DNA of 64,000 nt from Hujiaoplasma nucleasis. GTDB lineage: Bacteria; Bacillota_I; Bacilli_A; Izemoplasmatales; Hujiaoplasmataceae. Shown piece by piece: positions 17,696-25,824 of the stretch. The notes beneath the pieces are model-generated. The model made no database searches and was not told where the DNA came from. It saw nothing but the letters and a program-made list of their open reading frames with translations. The position numbers and the translations under genes are program-made. The stretch lies in NCBI RefSeq assembly GCF_013745115.1, contig NZ_CP051151.1:930001-994000 (forward strand), given 5' to 3'. Within the stretch, counting starts at the first letter, position 1. Each line of letters begins with the position of its first letter.

Positions 17696-18655
17696 CTAAT
17701 ATTTAATAGTATTCCTACCTGAGCTTTTTGCTAGATACATTAAATCATCAACCCTTTTTATGGCTTGATCAATGCTTTCGCCTTTATTGTGTTCAATAAG
17801 GCCCATGCTAACCGTAATACTTTCAACCTTTGGAATAAACATCTTTTGAATCATTTTATGGAGTCTTTTTGCAACAATGATAGCCCCTTGTAGATTGGTA
17901 TCAGGTAATAGCAAGAAAAACTCTTCTCCACCATAGCGACATACAATATCATCAGTTCTTTTATCATTAATGATTAACTCAGTTAATCTTCTTAGAACAT
18001 CATCACCAACTAAATGCCCAAATTGATCATTTACTTTTTTAAAATGATCAATATCAAACATAATCAAAGAAAAAGATTGGTCATAATTATTATGGACTTC
18101 TATCATTTCTTCAAGTTTCATATTCATGGTTCTTCGGTTATATACATTGGTTAGAGAATCTCTTTCAGATAAATATCTAAGTTTTTCTTCTATCTTCTTA
18201 GATTCTGTAATATCAAACACTATACCTTGTAACAATAAAGGTTTGCCATCGTCTGATCGTTTTGTGACAGTTCCTCGATCATAATACCAAACATAATGAC
18301 CCTTTTTATGTTTAATTCGATATTCAACTTCATATGCCGGAGATAACCCATACATATGATTTCTCATACTTTCCATAACCCTTTCATAGTCATTGGCATG
18401 AATTTTATCAGTAAAAAATTCAAAACCTACTTGACCAACATCTTTAGGATCATATCCTAAAGCAAGTACTTTTCTATCATTAAATATGACTTTATTTTCT
18501 TTGATATACCAATACCACTGACCCAAATTACCAGCCCAAGGAAATTCTACAAAAAACTTATAGTTTTCCTTTTTTAATAGATCATCTAATCTCTGATTTA
18601 AATGTTCAATGTGTTCAATTAAATCATTCTTTGACCATGATTCATATTTATTCAT
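17696..18655 (-). CDS. PAS-GGDEF diguanylate cyclase
   Basis: This soluble protein of about 319 residues has an N-terminal coiled region, a PAS/PAC domain near 35-150 (YEVEYRIKHKKGHYVWYYDRG) and a GGDEF domain near 160-319. The active-site motif is GGEEF. An RTDD inhibitory I-site lies five residues before it, so product inhibition by c-di-GMP is expected, unlike the membrane cyclase at 3337-4857. I start at 18655 because GGAGG lies 5 nt upstream. Confidence 0.88.
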   Translation of the reverse strand: MNKYESWSKNDLIEHIEHLNQRLDDLLKKENYKFFVEFPWAGNLGQWYWYIKENKVIFNDRKVLALGYDPKDVGQVGFEFFTDKIHANDYERVMESMRNHMYGLSPAYEVEYRIKHKKGHYVWYYDRGTVTKRSDDGKPLLLQGIVFDITESKKIEEKLRYLSERDSLTNVYNRRTMNMKLEEMIEVHNNYDQSFSLIMFDIDHFKKVNDQFGHLVGDDVLRRLTELIINDKRTDDIVCRYGGEEFFLLLPDTNLQGAIIVAKRLHKMIQKMFIPKVESITVSMGLIEHNKGESIDQAIKRVDDLMYLAKSSGRNTIKY

Positions 18656-18676
18656 ACAAGCCTCCAAGGGTTATTA

Positions 18677-19687
18677 TTATAACCATTTTCTTTTTTTAAA
18701 AAACCATATCATGAATACAATGACTAAGATACAGAAACCAACAAATAACCATACAGCATGCTCATAGGACAAAATTTCAAAATGAACAAAGTTCATTCCA
18801 AAGAAACCAGTTAAAAATGATAATGGAATAAATATTGCTGAAAACAAAGTCAATGTCATCATGATTTGATTCATCTTATTAGATTGATTATTAATATTAA
18901 CATCCACTAAGTTTCTTAGATTTTCTCTAGATAAATTAATTTGTGAATCAAGTCTTTTCAAATGGTCAATCAAATCATCAAAATATTCCTTTTCGTCACT
19001 TTTCATAAAAACATGATTATGGATTAACAATCTCTCCAAATGCTCTAATAAATAATAGACATTATTCTTTAGTCGAACAAAAGATTTTCTAACCCTATAA
19101 AATTCTTCTTGTGGTAAAATTTGTTCATTCAATGTAACATCTTCAAAATGACTGATAACTTCGTTCAGTTTATCAAATACATCAATGTGATTATCGGTAA
19201 TTAAGTCAAGAATATGATAATACAAAAAATCACTAGATTTTTGTCTAAGTTCTGTGTAATTATCTAAGGCATTGATGGTTGCTTCTAAATACCATGGTTC
19301 AATTTCGTGAAAACTAATAACAATATTTTCAAGGCAAACCATACTCATATATTCTTTTATATAGCGATTATCTTTTAAAAACAAACCATGTATTACTGAG
19401 AATATATAATCTTTAAAAACATCAATCTTCTCTCTTTGAGTAACATTGAAAATATCTTCAAAAACTAAATTATCAATAGAAATAATTGTCTTTACTTGTT
19501 CTATCTTCTTTATATCTGATAATCCAATGACTTGAATATAGGATTTATATCCATCAATCATCTTAAAATCAGATGTCTCAATAACTTCAGAATCATTATA
19601 GTGAAAATGTCTAATGATCGTTTCCTTGTTTTGATGTTTACCAGAATATACAAATGATTTTGGTGTGAAATAATCTTTAATTTTCAT
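18677..19687 (-). CDS. corA: CorA family magnesium/divalent cation channel
   Basis: This 336-residue protein has a long cytosolic N-terminal domain and two C-terminal membrane helices. The signature GMNF sits at the end of the first helix (LTGFFGMNFVHFEIL), as required for CorA ion selection. Its 5' end overlaps the 3' end of the ATL gene by 11 nt. Confidence 0.92.
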   Translation of the reverse strand: MKIKDYFTPKSFVYSGKHQNKETIIRHFHYNDSEVIETSDFKMIDGYKSYIQVIGLSDIKKIEQVKTIISIDNLVFEDIFNVTQREKIDVFKDYIFSVIHGLFLKDNRYIKEYMSMVCLENIVISFHEIEPWYLEATINALDNYTELRQKSSDFLYYHILDLITDNHIDVFDKLNEVISHFEDVTLNEQILPQEEFYRVRKSFVRLKNNVYYLLEHLERLLIHNHVFMKSDEKEYFDDLIDHLKRLDSQINLSRENLRNLVDVNINNQSNKMNQIMMTLTLFSAIFIPLSFLTGFFGMNFVHFEILSYEHAVWLFVGFCILVIVFMIWFFKKRKWL

Positions 19688-20003
19688 TTTCTCTCCAATC
19701 TAAGTTGTGGTGATATTGATATTTACGTAAATTAATTTTATCGTTTTTAAATTCCACATCTTCATCTATCAGCATTGACTTTTGAATGAAACCCATCTCT
19801 CCACCTAAGGAAATTTGTCCTTTAGAGTTAATTACCCTATGCCAAGGTAATTTTTCCTTAACACTTAAAGTATGTAAAATTCTTGATACTTGTCTAGCCC
19901 CAAAAGGATTTCCAGCTATAAAAGCTATTTGACCATATGTCATAACCTTGCCTTTGGGTATAGCTTTGATAATCTCGATTACATTCAATGTAAATTTTTC
20001 CAT
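19677..20003 (-). CDS. Alkyltransferase-like protein (ATL, MGMT fold)
   Basis: This 108-residue protein has the DNA-binding MGMT C-terminal fold: MTYGQIAFIAGNP, GARQVSRILH, then PWHRVINSKGQISL. The methyl-accepting cysteine of the PCHRV motif is replaced by tryptophan, which defines ATL proteins. These bind O6-alkylguanine without repairing it and flag it for nucleotide excision repair. It is coupled to corA by an 11-nt overlap, probably by chance of gene order. Confidence 0.9.
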   Translation of the reverse strand: MEKFTLNVIEIIKAIPKGKVMTYGQIAFIAGNPFGARQVSRILHTLSVKEKLPWHRVINSKGQISLGGEMGFIQKSMLIDEDVEFKNDKINLRKYQYHHNLDWRENEN

Positions 20004-20150
20004 ATTCCCTCTTCTTTATGACTTTATTTTATCATGATTCAATCATTGTTACAAAAGCTATCATGAAAATAATCAATTATAAGAACCAATTTACAATAAT
20101 TATTAAAAAATATCTTATGTATGATAAAATATACAAAAGAGGGGGATTCT

Positions 20151-21101
20151 ATGCAATTTGAAATTGAAATCATAAAATGGCTACAACAATTTAGAACATC
20201 GTTCCTAGATTTTCTTTTTGAGTTTATTACATATTTTGGTGAAGAAATGATCGTCATAGCTTTATTAGGCTTTATCTATTGGGTTATTAATAAGGATATA
20301 GGAAAAAGATTGGCCATGACAGTTTTTGTCTCTATAGGAATTAACAGTATGTTAAAAGTGTTAATCGCTAGACCAAGACCTTTTCAGGTTGATGATTCTA
20401 TATCTAATTTAAGACCGGAAACTTCATCCTCATATGCTATGCCAAGTGGTCATACTCAAACTGCAGGAACAACATTTTTTGGACTTGCTTACTTCTTTAA
20501 AAAGAAATACCTTATTATAAGCGCTATATTAATTACCTTATTGGTTGGATTTAGTCGACTCTATATTGGTGTACATTACTTAAGTGATGTAGTCGTCGGC
20601 GCCATATTATCATTAATTATTGTTTATGTCTTTAATTATTTTCTTACTAAAACGCTTCATCCATCTAAAGTTTATAGATCTGTTGGCTATATTGCCTTTT
20701 TAGCTTATATTTTGTTTATTATCATATATGGAATCAAGTCCAACTCTGATCAGTTTTTTGATGGTAATTTATTCTATTACAACCTAGAAACAATTTCCAA
20801 AATGATTGGAGCTCTCATTGGCTTTATTATTGGTATTGAAATTGAAGAAAAATATGTTAATTTTTCACATCATAAAAACTTAACTCACAATATTATAAGA
20901 TTTATATTAGGTCTTGCTATTGTCATGATAATAAGAGTCTTTTTAAGTTTTATATTTTCTATGATTATTGATACAAGTGACTTAACAGACTTAAGCATCT
21001 TATCTGTACTTGCCGTTCTTTTAGACTTCATAAGATACGCTTTAATGGTTATTGTTGCTATTGGACTTTATCCATTATTATTTAAAAAATTTAATTTTTA
21101 A
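20151..21101 (+). CDS. PAP2-family membrane phosphatase
   Basis: This multi-spanning protein of about 316 residues has all three PAP2 motifs: KVLIARPRPF, PSGHTQTAG and SRLYIGVHYLSD, spaced normally in the first 160 residues. Four or more further membrane segments follow, making it longer than minimal PgpB proteins. The substrate is probably a lipid phosphate such as phosphatidic acid or undecaprenyl pyrophosphate. The start at 20151 is preceded by GAGGGGG. Confidence 0.9.
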   Translation: MQFEIEIIKWLQQFRTSFLDFLFEFITYFGEEMIVIALLGFIYWVINKDIGKRLAMTVFVSIGINSMLKVLIARPRPFQVDDSISNLRPETSSSYAMPSGHTQTAGTTFFGLAYFFKKKYLIISAILITLLVGFSRLYIGVHYLSDVVVGAILSLIIVYVFNYFLTKTLHPSKVYRSVGYIAFLAYILFIIIYGIKSNSDQFFDGNLFYYNLETISKMIGALIGFIIGIEIEEKYVNFSHHKNLTHNIIRFILGLAIVMIIRVFLSFIFSMIIDTSDLTDLSILSVLAVLLDFIRYALMVIVAIGLYPLLFKKFNF

Positions 21102-21112
21102 TAAAATAATTC

Positions 21113-21141
21113 TTGCATTTTAAAAACTTCTTTGATAGCAT
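21113..21141 (+). promoter_or_regulatory. Probable promoter of the riboswitch-permease transcript
   Basis: TTGCAT (21113-21118) and TAGCAT (21136-21141) are 17 nt apart, with a TG extension before the -10. Both boxes are imperfect, but the position just before the aptamer fits. Confidence 0.5.
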
Positions 21142-21154
21142 ATTTAAGAAGGTT

Positions 21155-21224
21155 GTATTATATATGATTGAAGATTTGGTTCAATCGTCTCTACCCCATA
21201 CCGTTAAACTTGGGACTATAATAC
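21155..21224 (+). promoter_or_regulatory. Purine riboswitch aptamer, guanine type
   Basis: P1 (GTATTATA with TATAATAC), P2 (GATTGAA with TTCAATC, 7-nt loop), the J2/3 core GTCTCTACC, the P3 loop ACCGTTAA and the J3/1 GACT are all in place. The base equivalent to position 74 is C (21216), which selects guanine-type ligands, and U51 is kept, arguing against 2'-deoxyguanosine. A terminator follows within 25 nt, so ligand binding should stop transcription. Confidence 0.9.
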
Positions 21225-21245
21225 ATGATATAAACTAAAGAGATT

Positions 21246-21295
21246 AAATCTCCTTTCAGTATGTGTACAACCAACATAGAAAGGAGATTTTTTTT
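21246..21295 (+). terminator. Riboswitch expression-platform terminator
   Basis: A 12-bp perfect stem (21246-21257 with 21279-21290) has an inner TATGT/ACATA extension and is followed by five more T. Its 3' arm contains the AAAGGAG that would serve as ribosome site for the short ORF at 21296. The loop TACAACC (21266-21272) is complementary to GGTTGTA (21151-21157) at the base of P1. Confidence 0.85.
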
Positions 21296-21478
21296 ATGCG
21301 AATGAAAAAACTAAAAAAGTTAAATATTTGTCCCCCAATCCTAGTTCTCATAAAAAAATCTCTCGTTTTTTCTATCTTTAAATTCAAAAAAACAATAAAT
21401 TCATTTCTGATGATACTTAAAAACACCTTTTCATATATTATACTGATATTTATTTTCTTATTTTCAGTTATTATATGA
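21296..21478 (+). CDS. Possible 60-residue leader ORF between two attenuators
   Basis: An ATG at 21296 lies 9 nt after AAAGGAG and opens a 60-codon frame. It has a basic N-terminus (MRMKKLKKL) and a hydrophobic C-terminal tail (YIILIFIFLFSVII). The last third is encoded by the 5' arm and loop of the second terminator, so translation would melt that hairpin. No homologue is recognised. Low complexity and AT bias make a chance ORF possible. Confidence 0.35.
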   Translation: MRMKKLKKLNICPPILVLIKKSLVFSIFKFKKTINSFLMILKNTFSYIILIFIFLFSVII

Positions 21479-21493
21479 AAAGGTGTTTTTTTT
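21419..21493 (+). terminator. Second tandem terminator before the permease
   Basis: A 19-bp perfect stem (21419-21437 with 21472-21490) has a long loop that itself can pair (ACTGA with TCAGT) and is followed by more T. It lies about 60 nt before the permease start and is separate from the riboswitch terminator. Confidence 0.85.
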
Positions 21494-21550
21494 ATAATAA
21501 TGTTTTGAAACATAGTTTCTTAATATAAAAAAATAGAAAGAAGGGTTATT

Positions 21551-22816
21551 ATGGAAAACAATTTAATTATTGGTATTAATGAAAAACCAAAATCAATCAC
21601 CAAATGGATTGTCCTCAGTCTTCAGCATGTATTTGCGATGTTCGGCGCGACCATCCTAGTCCCAATTGTCACAGGTTTAGATCATGGAGTTGCTTTAGTC
21701 GCAAGTGGTATAGGTACTTTAATTTATATCTTATGTACAAAAGGTAAAGTCCCTGTATACCTAGGATCAAGTTTCGCCTATATGACCGCCATTTCATTAG
21801 CTGGGGCAGCTACTGGTTACGACTCTGCTTATGTCGGCTTAATGCTTGTCGGTATCGTTTATGTTGTTGTCGCTTTTATCATTAGATTCTTTGGTAGTGA
21901 ATGGATCAAGAAATTATTACCACCGATTGTGATTGGTCCAATGATTATCATTATTGGATTGTACTTATCACCTATTGCAATTGGTTATTCAGGCTTAGAT
22001 GGTTCTAAGGACATCTTATCAGTCCTTGTAGCTATCATTACATTTATAACCATAGTTATCATATCAGTATTTGGTAAAGGATTTTTCAAAATAATCCCAT
22101 TTATTATAGCGATCCTTATTGGCTATATCGCTTCAATCATATTTGGTATTGTGGATGTTAAAGAAGTCTTTAAAGATATCAACTTTTTCCAAGTTCCTGA
22201 TTTTGTATTCTTAGGAACTTACAAACTTGATTTCTCAGCCGCACTCTTATTCTTGCCCATAGCTTTTGTGACCATTGCAGAACATATTGGTGATCACGTT
22301 GTATTAGGTGAAATCACTCAAAAAGATTTTCTAGAAGATCCAGGCCTAAAAAACACCTTAGTTGGAGATGGTATTGCAACTTTTGTAAGTGCTGCTTTAG
22401 GTGGACCAGCCAATACAACCTATGGCGAAAACACTGGTGTAGTAGCGATGACTAGAGTCGGCAGTGTCTATGTAGTAGCCTTAGCAGCTATTATTGCGAT
22501 TTCATTAGGATTCTTAGGTTATATTCAAGCCTTTGTTGGTAGTATTCCTGAAGTTGTTTTGGGAGGAATGACCATTGTACTCTATGGATTAATTGCGAGT
22601 AATGGTATTAAAGTATTAATTAAAGCAAAAACAAACATGGCGAATATAAGAAATATTATTATTGTATCAACCATGCTTGTTATTGGTTTAGGTGGCGCCG
22701 CTATCCCTATTAATGAAGCATCTTCTTTAACCGGAATGTCTTTGGCAGCCATGGTCGGTATCATTTTAAACCTAGCTTTACCTGAAAATTTAAAAAGCAA
22801 AAAGGACAATCAATAA
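21551..22816 (+). CDS. NCS2 uracil/xanthine-type permease (UraA-like)
   Basis: This 421-residue NCS2 transporter has HVFAMFGATILVPIVTGL near residue 27, AEHIGDHVVLGEITQKDFL near 240, and the signature GGPANTTYGENTGVVAMTRV near 280. The NTTYGENTG string is closest to uracil permeases, yet the leader carries a guanine riboswitch. The cargo may therefore be a purine such as guanine, hypoxanthine or xanthine. About 14 membrane segments are expected. Confidence 0.9.
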   Translation: MENNLIIGINEKPKSITKWIVLSLQHVFAMFGATILVPIVTGLDHGVALVASGIGTLIYILCTKGKVPVYLGSSFAYMTAISLAGAATGYDSAYVGLMLVGIVYVVVAFIIRFFGSEWIKKLLPPIVIGPMIIIIGLYLSPIAIGYSGLDGSKDILSVLVAIITFITIVIISVFGKGFFKIIPFIIAILIGYIASIIFGIVDVKEVFKDINFFQVPDFVFLGTYKLDFSAALLFLPIAFVTIAEHIGDHVVLGEITQKDFLEDPGLKNTLVGDGIATFVSAALGGPANTTYGENTGVVAMTRVGSVYVVALAAIIAISLGFLGYIQAFVGSIPEVVLGGMTIVLYGLIASNGIKVLIKAKTNMANIRNIIIVSTMLVIGLGGAAIPINEASSLTGMSLAAMVGIILNLALPENLKSKKDNQ

Positions 22817-22818
22817 AC

Positions 22819-22847
22819 TTGTAATCAAAGATTACCTGTGATATAAT
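22819..22847 (+). promoter_or_regulatory. Promoter of Mn2+ riboswitch transcript
   Basis: TTGTAA (22819-22824) and a perfect extended -10 TGATATAAT (22839-22847) are separated by 17 nt. The transcript would begin just before the aptamer. Confidence 0.75.
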
Positions 22848-22857
22848 ATTTTCGCTT

Positions 22858-22954
22858 TCATAATGGGGAGTAACAACCTATATTAGGTGATAAAGTCAAC
22901 AACCGATCTTTGATCTGGCTTTATCCTTTGTTATACAAAGTGTAAGACCATTAA
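22858..22954 (+). promoter_or_regulatory. yybP-ykoY manganese riboswitch aptamer
   Basis: The conserved GGGGAGTAAC core, the P2 hairpin ACCTATATTAGGT, the ATAAAGTC/GGCTTTAT arm, the P4 hairpin CTTTGT/ACAAAG and the closing TGTAAGACC all match the yybP-ykoY architecture. P1 is AATGG (22862-22866) with CCATT (22948-22952). The 3' P1 strand is also the 5' arm of the following terminator. Mn2+ binding should therefore prevent termination and switch expression on. Confidence 0.88.
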
Positions 22955-22978
22955 CAATTACAGTTAATGGTCTTTTCT
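22944..22978 (+). terminator. Expression-platform terminator of Mn2+ riboswitch
   Basis: A 12-bp stem (22944-22955 with 22963-22974) with a 7-nt loop and T-run shares AGACCATT with aptamer P1, giving mutually exclusive folding. Confidence 0.88.
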
Positions 22979-22997
22979 ATTGAACAGGAGTAATAAG

Positions 22998-23957
22998 ATG
23001 ATATATTTACTATTAATTTTAGGCTTTATTTTATTAATAAAAGGCGCAGATTTATTCGTTTCTGGTTCATCAGGTCTTGCTAAATTCTTTAAAATACCAC
23101 CAATAATCATTGGTTTAACTATTGTTGCTTTTGGTACTAGCGCTCCTGAAGCAGCTGTAAGTATTTCAGCTGCTATTAAAGGAAGTGAAAGTATTTCTGT
23201 GGGAAATATTGTAGGTTCAAACTTAATCAATATTTCTTTGATTATCGGGATAACAGCCTGTATTTTTCCTTTAAAAGTAGAAAGAGCCACCATTAGAAAA
23301 GAAATTCCCCTAGCTCTCTTAGGATCAATAGCCTTACTTATTCTCATTTTAGATAAAAGTTTGCAAAATTCTTTGGTATCATCTTTATCAAGGGCTGATG
23401 GTTTGATTTTATTATCTTTCTTCTCTGTATTCTTATACTATATCATTGAAGTTGCTTTAAAAAGCCAAAATAATGGTCATTATTTGTTAAATGAAACACA
23501 TTCTATAAATATTAAAAAAGCAACAATACAAACAATCTTAGGTTTGGGTGGAATCATTTTAGGGGGATGGCTTGTTGTAGAAAATGCAAAATCAATTGCT
23601 TTATCTTTAGGTATGAGTGAAACATTGGTTGGATTAACCATTGTCGCAATAGGAACATCACTACCAGAAATGGTTACAGCGATAACAGCTGCTCTCAAAA
23701 AAGAAAGCGAAATTGCTTTAGGAAATATTATAGGTAGTAATATATTTAATATTTTATTTGTATTAGGAATATCTGCAACAATAACTGAATTAGTTGTTGA
23801 ATCAAAAATATTATTTGATGTTCTTTTAATGATCGGATTGACTTTACTCTTACTTATATTTTCAACAACACACCAACGTAAAATCAATAGAACAGAAGGC
23901 TTATTATTATCTATTGTATATGTAGCCTATATAATCTTTATCATCATTCGTAATTAG
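22998..23957 (+). CDS. CaCA-family cation exchanger (YrbG-like)
   Basis: This 319-residue protein has ten or so membrane segments in two homologous halves, each with the ion-binding alpha repeat: FGTSAPEAAVSISAA...GNIVGSNLINI and IGTSLPEMVTAITAA...GNIIGSNIFNI. That is the Ca2+/Na+ or cation:H+ antiporter pattern. An Mn2+-responsive riboswitch in its leader suggests that it exports Mn2+, perhaps besides Ca2+. I start at ATG 22998, 7 nt after CAGGAG, and reject an upstream TTG. Confidence 0.9.
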   Translation: MIYLLLILGFILLIKGADLFVSGSSGLAKFFKIPPIIIGLTIVAFGTSAPEAAVSISAAIKGSESISVGNIVGSNLINISLIIGITACIFPLKVERATIRKEIPLALLGSIALLILILDKSLQNSLVSSLSRADGLILLSFFSVFLYYIIEVALKSQNNGHYLLNETHSINIKKATIQTILGLGGIILGGWLVVENAKSIALSLGMSETLVGLTIVAIGTSLPEMVTAITAALKKESEIALGNIIGSNIFNILFVLGISATITELVVESKILFDVLLMIGLTLLLLIFSTTHQRKINRTEGLLLSIVYVAYIIFIIIRN

Positions 23958-23980
23958 TTGCTATTGTACATAAAAAATCA

Positions 23981-24006
23981 AGACATCATAATTGATGTCT
24001 TTTTTT
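23981..24006. terminator. Intrinsic terminator after exchanger
   Basis: An 8-bp stem AGACATCA/TGATGTCT with a TAAT loop is followed by six T. Convergent transcription from the right also ends near here. Confidence 0.85.
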
Positions 24007-24037
24007 ATATTTACAAGTATTTTATTATTTACTTAAT

Positions 24038-24535
24038 TTACCAAATAGGCTCTAGTTTAACATCAATATGATGACTAATATTATCTGTATCAACTAAATC
24101 TTCACTTATATCAAATTGATATCCTATTTTTTCTTTATGTACATACCCCTTATATGGCGTGGCTTTAACATAACAAACACTTTCTAAATCTTCATTGTTA
24201 ACTTCTTTATACCAGTTATGAAATACTTTCATAAAGATTTCGCGAATTGACTCATTATTTGGATTTAAGGGATGTCCAGTAACGAATGCATTACACCAAA
24301 ATCTATTATGACCACCGTCAGAGATCATCACTTTCTGATTTTCTTGGATTTCCTTAACATAATTACATCTTGTGTCAGTGACAATCCAAAAAGAATCTTC
24401 ATAGTAAAAACTATCTACACTTCTAACAGATGGTACATTGTTGTTTGAAGTGGCTATCAACAATATAGTATCATTGGCATATCTTTCTGTTAATAATTCT
24501 TTAACTCCACTGTTTTTATAATTTGATTTTCTCAT
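24038..24535 (-). CDS. Pyridoxamine 5'-phosphate oxidase-like flavin protein
   Basis: This protein of about 165 residues has the split-barrel pattern: TILLIATSNNNVPSVRSVD, FWIVTDTRCNYVKEIQENQKVMI and later VTGHPL. It fits the PNPOx-like FMN or F420-binding superfamily, but the small size does not indicate a true PdxH. I start at 24535, preceded by GGAG; a longer frame would run into the Fic gene. It lies 10 nt after the Fic gene and is probably cotranscribed with it. Confidence 0.75.
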   Translation of the reverse strand: MRKSNYKNSGVKELLTERYANDTILLIATSNNNVPSVRSVDSFYYEDSFWIVTDTRCNYVKEIQENQKVMISDGGHNRFWCNAFVTGHPLNPNNESIREIFMKVFHNWYKEVNNEDLESVCYVKATPYKGYVHKEKIGYQFDISEDLVDTDNISHHIDVKLEPIW

Positions 24536-24545
24536 ATTTTCTCCA

Positions 24546-25478
24546 TCACTCATAACTAATATTAAACATATCAAGTAATTTCTTATATTTGTCTTGTCCA
24601 GACAGACAGGTATCAATAAGATATCCTTTATCACTTTTCCACTCTTTTAGACCTCTATAATAAAATAGTTTAATACTTTCATCTATCGTGAATGGAGCAA
24701 ATCCGTGACGTAAACATTCTTTAAATGCTATTAATCTTCCGACTCTACCATTACCATCTTGAAAAGGGTGTATACATTCAAATTGATAATGAAACTCTAT
24801 GATATCTTCAAAAGAATACTCTTTTTTATTTTCATATTTACCTATCAATGATATTAATTCGTTTTGAACTTTAACAGGTTTAGTTGTCGCTATACCACCT
24901 ACTGTATTTGGTCTTTGTTTGTATTCACCAACAATAAACCAATCGAGTTTAGCATCACTTGTCCCAGTTTTTAATATTCTATGTAAATCCTTTATTAATG
25001 ATTCAGATAATGGTTCTAAAGTAGATTCAATCATATAGTCAATACACCTAAAATGATTTTGAGTTTCTATAATATCATCAACATTAATTAAACTATCTTT
25101 ATCTATTTTAATGGTGTTAGTTTCAAAAATATACCTAGTCTGATCAGGTGATAGCTGGCTTCCTTCAATATGGTTTGAATTATAAGTTAATAGTATTTGT
25201 GTTTCATGATAAATACTTCCTTTAATTTTATGAGACATTTCTTCTCTTAATCTTTGATATAAGATAGATGAATTTTCTACAGTCAGAAATGATACGATAT
25301 CGTTGATACCCACTGATAAGTATTTACAGATAGATTCTAATGTCTGAAGCGAAACATATTCGCCTTTTCTAAATTTAGCTTGAGTTGCCGATGATATGTT
25401 CAAGTCTTTCGACATTTCTGATATAGAAATATTTTTCTTACTTAACACTTCAAATAATCCTTTATAAACGATTGACAT
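24546..25478 (-). CDS. HTH-Fic family AMP transferase-like protein
   Basis: Fic enzymes transfer AMP or related groups to target hydroxyls. This 310-residue protein has an N-terminal XRE-type HTH (ISEMSKDLNISSATQAKFRK, residues 18-37) and a Fic domain with the intact catalytic HPFQDGNGRVGR near residue 225. An inhibitory-helix motif SNHIEG (S/TxxxEG/N) near residue 105 indicates self-inhibition within the same chain. It is probably chromosomal or a mobile remnant; the target is unknown. Confidence 0.88.
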   Translation of the reverse strand: MSIVYKGLFEVLSKKNISISEMSKDLNISSATQAKFRKGEYVSLQTLESICKYLSVGINDIVSFLTVENSSILYQRLREEMSHKIKGSIYHETQILLTYNSNHIEGSQLSPDQTRYIFETNTIKIDKDSLINVDDIIETQNHFRCIDYMIESTLEPLSESLIKDLHRILKTGTSDAKLDWFIVGEYKQRPNTVGGIATTKPVKVQNELISLIGKYENKKEYSFEDIIEFHYQFECIHPFQDGNGRVGRLIAFKECLRHGFAPFTIDESIKLFYYRGLKEWKSDKGYLIDTCLSGQDKYKKLLDMFNISYE

Positions 25479-25563
25479 TGCAAATCACCTCTCACATACA
25501 TTATAGCATAAATATTTAGTTTTGCGAATATTGATTCACTATATATTTGCTTTTATAAATATA

Positions 25564-25725
25564 TTATACGCTGTTGTTATCTTCTCCCATAAAGAGAGGG
25601 CTTGTGTATCTATTTTTCATAGCAGAGCAACCAATTCCAATAAATGTAAATGTTTTATTCCAATTATTATGTTTCTTTTTTTTCGATTTTTGTTGATTTG
25701 TTTTCTCTTCCAATGTTAGTTTCAT
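25564..25725 (-). pseudogene. Small ORF with one frame break, unknown
   Basis: Starting at ATG 25725, codons read MKLTLEEKTNQQKSKKRN and stop after 35 residues. Shifting frame in the seven-A run after residue 14 gives a coherent end, KTFTFIGIGCSAMKNRYTS then PLFMGEDNNSV, stopping at 25564. The ATG follows the GGAGGG of repeat copy 1. I recognise no family; it may be a decayed small protein or chance coding. The rest of 25479-25736 holds only the Fic gene's upstream region. Confidence 0.35.
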
Positions 25726-25736
25726 AATAAAAAATA

Positions 25737-25798
25737 GCTCCCTCCATTAGAGTGTATGGTTTAGTATACCATATCTCCAACTTTTGGAAGCCACTTCA
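25737..25798. repeat. 62-bp direct repeat, copy 1
   Basis: This copy matches 28611-28672 at 61 of 62 positions. Read on the minus strand it can form GGCTTCC/GGGAGCT closing stems around TTCCAA/TTGGAG and TATGGT/ACCATA hairpins and is followed by a T-run, so it may be a branched terminator. It lies after the SWIM gene. Confidence 0.85.
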
Positions 25799-25824
25799 TT
25801 TCAATATGGGTTGAATGAACTATT

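Noticed and set aside
21256-21513. 85-codon minus-strand ORF over the attenuators
   Set aside because: It arises from the inverted-repeat arms of two terminators and has no ribosome site.
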